Source of the DNA: Xanthobacteraceae bacterium
GTDB taxonomy: Bacteria > Pseudomonadota > Alphaproteobacteria > Rhizobiales > Xanthobacteraceae
Direction: 5' to 3'
Length of the DNA: 8,469 nucleotides
Assembly (NCBI GenBank): GCA_030036975.1
Contig: JASHSE010000068.1
Location: forward strand, 1-8,469
Below the pieces are notes generated by a model. That model was not told the DNA's origin and searched no databases. It worked only from the letters and a program-made list of their open reading frames with translations. Shown here in pieces: positions 1-5,464 of the stretch. Numbering within the stretch: the first letter of the stretch is position 1; every line of letters begins with the position of its first letter. The position numbers and the translations under genes were made by a program.

Positions 1-267
1 GTGCTGGCCGGCCCTGCTTTCGAAACCGCCAGCAAGCCGGGTTACGGCCCCGAGATCGGCCGCAAGGGTCTTACCGAAATCGCCGGCGCTGCTCCCGTGC
101 CGGTACTGGCGATCGGCGGCATCAATACGCTGCGCGTAGCCGAGCTGATCATCGCTGGCGCCTCCGGCGTCGCCGTGATGGGCGGCGTGATGCGCGCTGC
201 CGATCCCGCGCAGGAGGTACGTGGGCTCATTGCGGCACTGAAGGGTGCGCTCCGGACCGGCGCGTAA
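1..267 (+). CDS. thiE: Thiamine-phosphate synthase, C-terminal part (5' end outside the window)
   Basis: The last 88 residues of a ThiE-type TIM barrel, open to the left edge. ThiE joins hydroxymethylpyrimidine diphosphate and thiazole phosphate to give thiamine phosphate in the cytoplasm. What is seen: a GPAFETASKPGYGP segment matching the family's GP-F-T-SK loop, then PVLAIGGI (a barrel strand with the phosphate-binding glycines), then GASGVAVMGGVMRAADP, the usual C-terminal phosphate-site strand and helix. The frame ends in TAA at 265-267. The GTG at position 1 is most likely an internal valine codon, because about 120 residues of the barrel are missing. The gene is convergent with queF, 47 bp away, and I see no clear terminator between them. 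A thiazole-tautomerase-like (TenI) paralog is the main alternative; the SK and GGI context favours ThiE. Confidence 0.85.
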   Translation: MLAGPAFETASKPGYGPEIGRKGLTEIAGAAPVPVLAIGGINTLRVAELIIAGASGVAVMGGVMRAADPAQEVRGLIAALKGALRTGA

Positions 268-314
268 TCCTCGCGGTTCAAGTCGGCGTTCGACCGAGAT
301 CGCGCAGGTAACAG

Positions 315-764
315 CTATCGCGCCCGGTAGGCGGCGACGCCCTGGTCAGGCGCCCAGACGCCGGCGGGAAGTTTTCCCGCCTGCCAGAACACGTCGATCG
401 GCATGCCGCCGCGGGGATGGAAATAGCCGCCGATGCGCAGCCATTTCGGCTTGAGCAGCGCGACGACCCTTTTGCCGATGGCGACCGTGCATTCCTCATG
501 GAACGCGCCGTGATTGCGGAAACTGTTCAGGTAAAGCTTCAGCGATTTGGATTCGACGAGCCAACCGCGCGGCACGTAATCGATCACCAGCGTGGCGAAA
601 TCCGGCTGGCCGGTCACCGGACACATCACGGTAAATTCCGGAAACGTGAAGCGGGCGACGTAATCCGTATCCGCATGCGGATTACGCACGCGGTCGAGTA
701 CCGCCGCGGCGGGCGAGGATGGCAGTGGCGTCGGCCGACCGAGCTGGAGAGGTTTCTTCGGCAT
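315..764 (-). CDS. queF: NADPH-dependent 7-cyano-7-deazaguanine (preQ0) reductase QueF, short type
   Basis: A 149-residue protein of the short, unimodular QueF class. It reduces the nitrile of preQ0 to the amine preQ1 with NADPH, in the cytoplasm, on the way to queuosine in tRNA anticodons. Visible motifs: PEFTVMCPVTGQPDFATL with the nucleophile Cys48 and the general acid Asp55, the QueF signature ESKSLKLY (71-78), and the FHE segment (88-90) that contributes substrate binding. The C-terminal GGYFHPRGGMPIDVFW is typical of the family. All key residues are present and the length is normal. The ATG at 764 is the only good start in frame; no strong Shine-Dalgarno is visible before it. It lies 70 bp downstream of the GST gene on the same strand, so the two may be cotranscribed, but no functional link is evident. 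Confidence 0.95.
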   Translation of the reverse strand: MPKKPLQLGRPTPLPSSPAAAVLDRVRNPHADTDYVARFTFPEFTVMCPVTGQPDFATLVIDYVPRGWLVESKSLKLYLNSFRNHGAFHEECTVAIGKRVVALLKPKWLRIGGYFHPRGGMPIDVFWQAGKLPAGVWAPDQGVAAYRAR

Positions 765-798
765 CGCTGCGTCGTGAAATCCAGGTCATGGAATTACA

Positions 799-821
799 GG
801 ATTGGCCGCTTCGCGCAATCC
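799..821 (-). other. Small inverted repeat between GST and queF genes
   Basis: GGATTG (799-804) and CAATCC (816-821) can pair around an 11-nt loop in the 70-bp gap between the GST stop and the queF start. There is no T-run after it in either direction, so it is not a convincing intrinsic terminator. It could be a weak attenuating or processing stem, or chance. Confidence 0.25.
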
Positions 822-834
822 CGCTTACCATCCA

Positions 835-1461
835 TCATCGCGCATAAGCATACGCTCCGCCACGCTCCAATGCCCGCTGATAAGCCGGTCGGGCGTGGAT
901 GCGGCGCAGGAAGTCCATCAGCTTGGGGCGGCTCTCATCGAGTCCGGCGCGCTCGCGCGCCGCTTCGACAGGAAAGCTCAGCATGATATCGGCCGCCGAG
1001 AAGCGTTCGCCCAGAAACCACGGACCGCCATCGAGCTGCGCTTCCAAATAGTCCAGGTGCAGCTTCAACTGATTGTTCACGAAGCTGCGCGCCGGCCACG
1101 CCAGCACGCCAAGTTTGTCGACAAAAAGCTTCAGCAGCAATTGGGGCATTGCCGAGCCTTCGGCGTAGTGCAGCCAATAACGGTAATGCCAAAAGCGATC
1201 GTCCTGGCGCGACGGCGCCAGATCCGGGCCGTAGCGTTCGACGAGATATTCGATGATCAGCCCCGTCTCCACCAATGTCCGTCCGTCATCCTCGATGACC
1301 GGCGATTTGCCGAGCGGATGCACCTGCTTCAACGCGTCAGGCGCGAGCATCGTCCGCCTGTTGCGCTGATAGCGCACGACCTCATAAGGCTGGTTCAGTT
1401 CTTCCAGCAGCCACAACACGCGCTGGCTGCGCGAATTGTTCAAATGATGGACCCGGATCAT
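835..1461 (-). CDS. Glutathione S-transferase family protein (Gtt1-like)
   Basis: A 208-residue cytosolic GST with both domains. N-terminal thioredoxin-like domain (about 1-80): HHLNNSRSQRVLWLLEEL with a candidate catalytic Ser10 or Ser12, then HPLGKSPVIEDDG with the cis-proline Pro54, then the glutathione-binding ETGLIIEYL (Glu66-Thr67). C-terminal helical domain (about 88-200): FSAADIMLSF (154-163), the N-capping box and hydrophobic-staple region that GSTs conserve. The SRS...LAPDALKQVHPLGKSP pattern resembles the yeast Gtt1 and bacterial Gtt1-like group, expected to use glutathione in conjugation or peroxide reduction; the substrate cannot be told. I chose the ATG at 1461 because GGAGGG lies a few bases upstream and the GST fold starts at once; a longer frame up to 1587 adds 42 low-quality residues. 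Divergent from eno. Confidence 0.9.
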   Translation of the reverse strand: MIRVHHLNNSRSQRVLWLLEELNQPYEVVRYQRNRRTMLAPDALKQVHPLGKSPVIEDDGRTLVETGLIIEYLVERYGPDLAPSRQDDRFWHYRYWLHYAEGSAMPQLLLKLFVDKLGVLAWPARSFVNNQLKLHLDYLEAQLDGGPWFLGERFSAADIMLSFPVEAARERAGLDESRPKLMDFLRRIHARPAYQRALERGGAYAYAR

Positions 1462-1628
1462 AGCGTTCCCTCCGGTTGCTGCGTCCCAGCCGCACGCCGA
1501 GAGGCTTAAGCCGTCCATATGCCGTCTCGGCCCGCCGTGCCAGCATCGCGGCAGCCAAGACGGCGGACATGACAAGCGCCTCGCCAATCTTGTAGAAGCC
1601 GCCGCGTACGAGCCAGCCGGGAGCCAGC
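1462..1628. other. Divergent intergenic spacer between GST and eno
   Basis: A 167-bp spacer that should carry promoters for both flanking genes. I find no convincing -35/-10 pair, riboswitch or strong palindrome. It includes the GST ribosome binding site and, just before eno, GGGAG at about 1619-1623. A minus-strand frame across it (from 1630) encodes a hydrophobic stretch, but it continues out of frame into the GST gene and overlaps the eno start, so I do not call it a gene. Confidence 0.4.
1467..1474 (-). promoter_or_regulatory. Ribosome binding site deciding the GST start
   Basis: On the minus strand the sequence reads CGGAGGGAACGCT directly before the ATG at 1461, a near-perfect Shine-Dalgarno (GGAGG) at about 7 nt spacing. 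It fixes the start at 1461 and argues against the upstream in-frame ATG at 1587. Confidence 0.8.
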
Positions 1629-2912
1629 ATGACCGCCATCGTCGACATTATCGGCCGGGAGATTCTCGACAGTCGCGGCAATCCGACCGTCGAGGTCGAT
1701 GTTGTGCTTGCCGACGGTTCGCGCGGGCGGGCCGGCGTGCCGTCCGGCGCCTCGACCGGCGCGCACGAGGCAGTGGAACTGCGCGACGGCGACAACAAGC
1801 GTTATCTCGGCAAGGGCGTGCGCCACGCGGTCGAGGCGGTCAACGGCGAGATTTTCGACGCGCTGTCCGGCATGGACGCCGAGGCGCAGATCAAGATCGA
1901 CCAGACCATGATCGCGCTCGATGGTACGCCGAATAAAGGCCGGCTCGGCGCCAATGCGATCCTCGGCGTCTCGCTCGCCGTCGCCAAGGCCGCGGCCGCG
2001 GCGAACAAGCTGCCGCTCTATCGCTATGTGGGCGGGACATCGGCGCGGCTGTTGCCGGTGCCGATGATGAACATCCTCAACGGGGGCGTGCACGCTGATA
2101 ATCCGATCGACTTTCAGGAATTCATGATCGTGCCGCTCGGCGCCGCCTCGTTCGCCGAGGCGCTGCGCGCCGGTGCCGAAATCTTTCACACGCTGCGCGC
2201 CGCGCTCAAAGCCGCCGGCCACAACACCAATGTGGGCGACGAAGGTGGCTTTGCCCCGAACCTGCCATCGGCCGAGGCGGCGCTCGACTTCGTCCTCGAT
2301 GCCGTCGAAACAGCCGGCTACCGCGTCGGCGACGACGTCATGCTCGCGCTCGACCCGGCGGCGAGCGAATTCTTCGCCGACGGCGCCTATCGTTACAAAG
2401 GCGAGGGCAAGACCCGCTCGATCGATCAGCAGGTCGCGTATTTGGCCGAATTGACCAAGCGTTATCCGATCGTCTCCATCGAGGACGGCATGGCCGAGGA
2501 CGATCAGGCCGGCTGGCAAACGCTCACGCGGCAGATCGGCGCAACGTGCCAGCTCGTCGGTGACGATGTTTTCGTGACCAACGTGGCGCGGCTCGCCGAG
2601 GGCATCAAAAATGGCATCGGCAACTCGATCCTGATCAAGGTCAATCAGATCGGCACGCTGAGCGAGACGCTGGCCGCGGTCGAGACCGCCCACAAGGCCG
2701 GCTACACCGCGGTGATGTCGCATCGTTCCGGCGAGACCGAGGATTCGACCATCGCCGACCTCGCCGTCGCCACAAATTGCGGGCAGATCAAGACCGGCTC
2801 GCTGGCGCGCGCCGACCGCACCGCCAAATACAATCAGCTCCTGCGCATCGAGGAGGAACTCGGCGCGCAAGCCCGGTACGGCGGCCGCGCCGCGTTCAAA
2901 GTGCTGCGCTAG
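1629..2912 (+). CDS. eno: Enolase (phosphopyruvate hydratase)
   Basis: A full-length enolase of 427 residues, which interconverts 2-phosphoglycerate and phosphoenolpyruvate in glycolysis and gluconeogenesis. Visible: the N-terminal IIGREILDSRGNPTVEVDV, the mobile catalytic loop SGASTGAHEAVELRDGD (39-55), HADNPIDFQEFM (155-166), catalytic Glu205 in GDEGGF, Mg2+ ligands Asp242 (ALDPAASEF), Glu285 (SIEDGMAEDD) and Asp312 (GDD), catalytic Lys337 in the signature ILIKVNQIGTLSET (334-347), SHRSGETEDSTIAD (364-377), and Lys388 in QIKTGSLARADR. The ATG at 1629 follows GGGAG at a reasonable spacing and matches the family N-terminus. Rhizobial eno is often preceded by kdsA; here the neighbour is a divergent GST gene. 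It leads a same-strand series towards ftsB and pdhABC. Confidence 0.98.
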   Translation: MTAIVDIIGREILDSRGNPTVEVDVVLADGSRGRAGVPSGASTGAHEAVELRDGDNKRYLGKGVRHAVEAVNGEIFDALSGMDAEAQIKIDQTMIALDGTPNKGRLGANAILGVSLAVAKAAAAANKLPLYRYVGGTSARLLPVPMMNILNGGVHADNPIDFQEFMIVPLGAASFAEALRAGAEIFHTLRAALKAAGHNTNVGDEGGFAPNLPSAEAALDFVLDAVETAGYRVGDDVMLALDPAASEFFADGAYRYKGEGKTRSIDQQVAYLAELTKRYPIVSIEDGMAEDDQAGWQTLTRQIGATCQLVGDDVFVTNVARLAEGIKNGIGNSILIKVNQIGTLSETLAAVETAHKAGYTAVMSHRSGETEDSTIADLAVATNCGQIKTGSLARADRTAKYNQLLRIEEELGAQARYGGRAAFKVLR

Positions 2913-3008
2913 CGGCGCTTGCCGCGTGCTTGTCGGGCGGCGGCCATCGGCGCTATATCGGGCCGGCGCGGCTGCGCTTTGGGCCGCAACGGGCGGGGCT
3001 TTACGCCA

Positions 3009-3815
3009 ATGGATCAGACGCTCGGGTTGCAAGCGGGCAACCGCAAATACGCCATTGAACGGCTGCGCGACTATGTCGTCACCTCGGTGGACGCGGCGCT
3101 GCCGAGCGACACGCCATTTACGCACCTTGCTCTCGACCGCGTATTTCCCGACGACGTTTACGCGGCCATGCTGGCGAACATGCCCGATGCCAGCGACTAT
3201 CGACCAATGAGCGGCCGTGCCAAGGGCCACGATCTCGCCGACGGCACCCATACGCGCATGAAGATCGATTTGTTTCCCGAATACATCCGTCATCTGCCGC
3301 CGCAAAAACGCGCGGTGTGGGACGTGGTCGGCCGTGCGCTCTGCTTGCGCGAGCTCCGTGAAGCGTTCATCCGCCGCCTTGGCCCGGCGCTGATGCGCCG
3401 CTTCGGCCCGGGTTACGCCACAGTCGGCATGTATCCCATCCCGGTCCTCACCCGCGACGTTCCCGGCTACCTGATCACGCCGCATACCGACACAAAGTGG
3501 AAGGGCATCACGGTTCAGCTCTATCTGCCGCGTGACCGCGCTCACCCGCAGATCGGCACCATCTTTCATGAAAAGCGCGCCGACGGATCGCTGGCGAAGA
3601 CCAAGCAGATGAGCTTTGCGCCCAACAGTGGCTATGCGTTCGCGGTCGGCACCGACACCTGGCATTCGGCGGATCGGGTCGGCCCCGAGGTCAAGACGCG
3701 CGACAGCATTCTTCTGACCTATTTCGTCGACGCCGGGCTCGTGCGCTATATGCGCAACCGCGGCAAACGCATCGGCAATTTCCTTGGCAGCGAATTGCGC
3801 AACCTGTTGCCGTAG
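3009..3815 (+). CDS. 2-oxoglutarate/Fe(II)-dependent oxygenase-like protein, substrate unknown
   Basis: A 268-residue protein with the marks of a double-stranded beta-helix 2-oxoglutarate/Fe(II) oxygenase. Numbering from the ATG at 3009, the iron triad can be read as His159-x-Asp161 (ITPHTDTKWKGITVQLYLP) and a distal His219 (GTDTWHSAD), followed by Arg231 (TRDSILLTYFVD), well placed to bind the 2-oxoglutarate carboxylate. The N-terminal third, with FTHLALDRVFPDDVYAAMLANMP, resembles the strand-helix lead-in of prolyl-hydroxylase-like proteins. No signal peptide or membrane segment, so cytosolic. The frame extends upstream to a TTG at 2919, but those 30 residues are Ala/Arg/Gly-rich and unlike a domain, so I start at the first ATG; the ribosome binding site is weak (GGGCGGGG, rather far). 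It lies 96 bp after eno and 64 bp before ftsB. No specific substrate can be named. Confidence 0.75.
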   Translation: MDQTLGLQAGNRKYAIERLRDYVVTSVDAALPSDTPFTHLALDRVFPDDVYAAMLANMPDASDYRPMSGRAKGHDLADGTHTRMKIDLFPEYIRHLPPQKRAVWDVVGRALCLRELREAFIRRLGPALMRRFGPGYATVGMYPIPVLTRDVPGYLITPHTDTKWKGITVQLYLPRDRAHPQIGTIFHEKRADGSLAKTKQMSFAPNSGYAFAVGTDTWHSADRVGPEVKTRDSILLTYFVDAGLVRYMRNRGKRIGNFLGSELRNLLP

Positions 3816-3822
3816 CGCCTGC

Positions 3823-3827
3823 GAGTC
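3823..3827. promoter_or_regulatory. GANTC (CcrM-type methylation) site upstream of ftsB
   Basis: GAGTC fits GANTC, the target of the cell-cycle adenine methyltransferase CcrM of alphaproteobacteria. It lies 13 bp before the CtrA-type box and about 55 bp before the ftsB start. GANTC sites occur elsewhere in the window by chance, so its meaning comes only from the position beside the CtrA-type box. Confidence 0.35.
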
Positions 3828-3840
3828 GCTGCGAGCTTCA

Positions 3841-3855
3841 TTAATGCCGCCTTAA
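3841..3855. promoter_or_regulatory. Candidate CtrA binding box TTAA-N7-TTAA upstream of ftsB
   Basis: TTAATGCCGCCTTAA is an exact match to the full CtrA consensus TTAA-N7-TTAA, the site of the master cell-cycle response regulator of alphaproteobacteria. Its right edge is 24 bp before the ftsB ATG. TTAA is rare in this GC-rich window (I see only a couple of others, near 1505 and 6109), so a correctly spaced pair in the leader of a division gene is unlikely to be chance. I cannot place a matching -10 element with confidence, so activation and repression are both open. Confidence 0.55.
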
Positions 3856-3879
3856 GCGCGACGCGGGCATGATTGTCAC

Positions 3880-4227
3880 ATGGTCACCCGTAAGCACCTG
3901 CGTTCGATCCTCACCGGGCTCGCTCTCTATATCATGGCCGGCCTGTTGATCGGCTATTTCGGCGTCAATGCCTACAGCGGCAATCACGGCATCAAGGCCA
4001 AGCAGGACATCGACCGGCAGATCGCCGCGCTGACCGCCGAACTGCACGGGTTGCAGGTCGAGCGCGCGCAATGGGAGCGCCGCATCAATCTGCTGCGCCC
4101 CGACGACATCGATCCCGATATGCTGGACGAGCGCGCCCGCGAACTGCTCGACTACGCCGACCCGCGCGATCTGGTGTTGCCGATCACAGCTTCGCCGGGC
4201 GCTCCGAACGCTGCGCCGAGGCCTTGA
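3880..4227 (+). CDS. ftsB: Cell division protein FtsB / septum formation initiator (DivIC) family
   Basis: A 115-residue bitopic inner-membrane protein of the FtsB/DivIC family. In the divisome FtsB pairs with FtsL and FtsQ and helps activate septal peptidoglycan synthesis by FtsWI. Seen: a short basic cytoplasmic tail (MVTRKHLRS), one transmembrane segment (about 9-29, LTGLALYIMAGLLIGYFGV), a periplasmic coiled coil (about 38-72, KAKQDIDRQIAALTAELHGL and on), then the conserved DIDPDMLDERARELLDYADP block typical of alphaproteobacterial members, and a Pro/Ala-rich tail. Length is normal. The location between eno and pdhA is a conserved alphaproteobacterial arrangement. The ribosome binding site is weak. 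Regulation: a CtrA-type box and a GANTC site lie in the 64-bp leader, suggesting cell-cycle control independent of the metabolic genes around it. Confidence 0.92.
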   Translation: MVTRKHLRSILTGLALYIMAGLLIGYFGVNAYSGNHGIKAKQDIDRQIAALTAELHGLQVERAQWERRINLLRPDDIDPDMLDERARELLDYADPRDLVLPITASPGAPNAAPRP

Positions 4228-4270
4228 ACTCGCTCACGCGCTCTCCGAAATTAGGTTTTCCGACAACGAT

Positions 4271-4299
4271 TTGTCCGGCAATCCCGCGCCCCGGATATC
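4271..4299 (+). promoter_or_regulatory. Weak candidate sigma-70 promoter for pdhA
   Basis: In the 145-bp gap between ftsB and pdhA, TTGTCC (4271-4276) and GATATC (4294-4299) are separated by 17 bp, as in a housekeeping promoter. The -35 matches the consensus at 4 of 6 positions and the -10 at only 3 of 6, so this is a suggestion. The length of the gap and the strong ribosome binding site of pdhA make a separate promoter here plausible. Confidence 0.25.
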
Positions 4300-4361
4300 C
4301 ACGCCGCCGACTTTCGCGATGGTGTGAATTCGGCTATGGGATCAAGTGCTCGGGAGGCTTC

Positions 4362-4367
4362 GAGGAG
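4362..4367 (+). promoter_or_regulatory. Ribosome binding site deciding the pdhA start
   Basis: GAGGAG ends 5 nt before the ATG at 4373, a strong Shine-Dalgarno. It fixes the start there and rules out the in-frame GTG at 4346, which would place this site inside the coding region. Confidence 0.85.
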
Positions 4368-4372
4368 ACCGA

Positions 4373-5422
4373 ATGGCCGTCGCCAGAACCAGAACCGCCG
4401 ATCAAGGCGTCCAAGACCTCCGTCCCGTCGCCGAGCCGGCCGCTCCGCAAGGTCCGATTGCCGAATTCAGCAAAGACACGGAGTTCCAGGCGCTCCGGCA
4501 GATGCTCTTGATCCGGCGCTTCGAGGAGAAAGCCGGACAAATGTACGGCATGGGCCTGATCGGCGGATTCTGCCACCTCTACATCGGCCAGGAGGCGGTC
4601 GTGGTCGGCATGAAGATGGCAATGGCCGACGGCGACCAGATGATCACCGGCTATCGCGATCACGGCCACATGCTGGCCTGCGGCATGGATCCGAAAGGCG
4701 TCATGGCCGAGTTGACCGGGCGGCGCGGCGGCTATTCCAAGGGCAAGGGCGGCTCGATGCACATGTTCTCGCTCGAGAAGAATTTTTTCGGCGGGCACGG
4801 CATCGTCGCCGCGCAGGTGCCGCTCGGCACCGGCATCGCGTTCGCCAACGCCTATCGCGGCGCCCAAAACGTCTGCGTGACGTATTTCGGCGACGGCGCC
4901 GCCAACCAGGGGCAGGTCTACGAAAGCTTCAACATGGCGGAGCTATGGAGGCTGCCGGTGGTCTACGTCATCGAGAACAACCGCTACGCCATGGGCACGT
5001 CGGTGTCGCGCTCATCGGCGACGACCGATTTCGCCAAACGCGGGTCGTCCTTCAACATTCCGGGCAAGCAGGTCGACGGCATGGACGTGCGCGCGGTCAA
5101 AGCGGCGGCGGATGAGGCGCTCGGCTGGTGCCGCGCCGGCAAGGGGCCGACCATTTTGGAAATGATGACCTATCGCTACCGCGGCCACTCGATGTCGGAT
5201 CCCGCCAAATATCGGACCAAGGAAGAAGTCGACAAAATGCGCACCGAGCACGATCCGATCGAGCAGGTGCGCAAGCGCCTTCTCGACAAGAAATGGGCCG
5301 GCGAGGACGAGCTGAAAAAGATCGATGCGTCGGTACGCGCCGTCGTCAACGAAGCGGCCGAATTCGCCACCCACGATGCCGAGCCCGATCCTGCGGAACT
5401 CTACACGGACGTCTATCGGTAA
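4373..5422 (+). CDS. pdhA: Pyruvate dehydrogenase E1 component, alpha subunit
   Basis: A 349-residue E1-alpha subunit. With PdhB it decarboxylates pyruvate using thiamine diphosphate and passes the acetyl unit to lipoyl groups. Visible: a polar N-terminal tail (about 1-28), the core opening LLIRRFEEKAGQMYGMGLIGG, CHLYIGQEA, YRDHGHMLACG, GGKGGSMHMF-like and GGHGIVAAQVPLGTG segments, and the thiamine diphosphate motif starting GDGAANQG (173-180) and ending with ENN (201-203). The C-terminal loop RYRGHSMSDPAKYRTKEE (268-285) matches the mitochondrial phosphorylation loop: the serine of human site 1 is present (Ser273), the site 2 serine is not. Length is typical of bacterial heterotetrameric E1. 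It follows ftsB after 145 bp and leads pdhB by 42 bp. Other 2-oxoacid E1-alpha (branched-chain, acetoin) are less likely given the pdhB/pdhC partners. Confidence 0.97.
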   Translation: MAVARTRTADQGVQDLRPVAEPAAPQGPIAEFSKDTEFQALRQMLLIRRFEEKAGQMYGMGLIGGFCHLYIGQEAVVVGMKMAMADGDQMITGYRDHGHMLACGMDPKGVMAELTGRRGGYSKGKGGSMHMFSLEKNFFGGHGIVAAQVPLGTGIAFANAYRGAQNVCVTYFGDGAANQGQVYESFNMAELWRLPVVYVIENNRYAMGTSVSRSSATTDFAKRGSSFNIPGKQVDGMDVRAVKAAADEALGWCRAGKGPTILEMMTYRYRGHSMSDPAKYRTKEEVDKMRTEHDPIEQVRKRLLDKKWAGEDELKKIDASVRAVVNEAAEFATHDAEPDPAELYTDVYR

Positions 5423-5439
5423 AGCGTATCGGTAATGCG
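5414..5439 (+). repeat. Tandem 13-bp direct repeat across the pdhA stop codon
   Basis: TATCGGTAAAGCG (5414-5426) is followed immediately by TATCGGTAATGCG (5427-5439), 12 of 13 matches. The first unit contains the Tyr-Arg-stop end of pdhA; the second repeats it in another frame inside the spacer to pdhB. It looks like a small slippage or duplication event; no function is evident. Confidence 0.6.
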
Positions 5440-5464
5440 ATCAGTGTGACGGATGTAGACGGCC

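Noticed and set aside
1462..1587. 42-residue N-terminal extension of the GST frame
   Set aside because: The ATG at 1461 has a strong GGAGG site and starts exactly at the thioredoxin fold; the extension has no similarity to GSTs.
1382..1630. Minus-strand frame with a hydrophobic stretch (GEALVMSAVLAAAMLA) in the GST-eno spacer, possibly a small membrane protein
   Set aside because: It overlaps the GST N-terminus in another frame and the first base or two of eno, has no ribosome binding site that I can see, and its end is clearly antisense/out-of-frame GST coding.
2912..2925. GCGGC-GCTT-GCCGC hairpin at the eno stop codon as a terminator
   Set aside because: Only 5 bp of stem with no T-run after it; such hairpins are common by chance in this GC-rich DNA.
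2919..3008. TTG-initiated 30-residue extension of the oxygenase-like protein
   Set aside because: Rare start codon 7 bases after the eno stop, Ala/Arg/Gly-rich, no structure, and a better ATG at 3009.
1506..3665. A 719-codon open frame on the minus strand opposite eno and the oxygenase gene
   Set aside because: It is antisense to an unmistakable enolase, has His/Arg/Asp-rich low-information composition typical of the complement of GC-rich coding DNA, and shows no domain.
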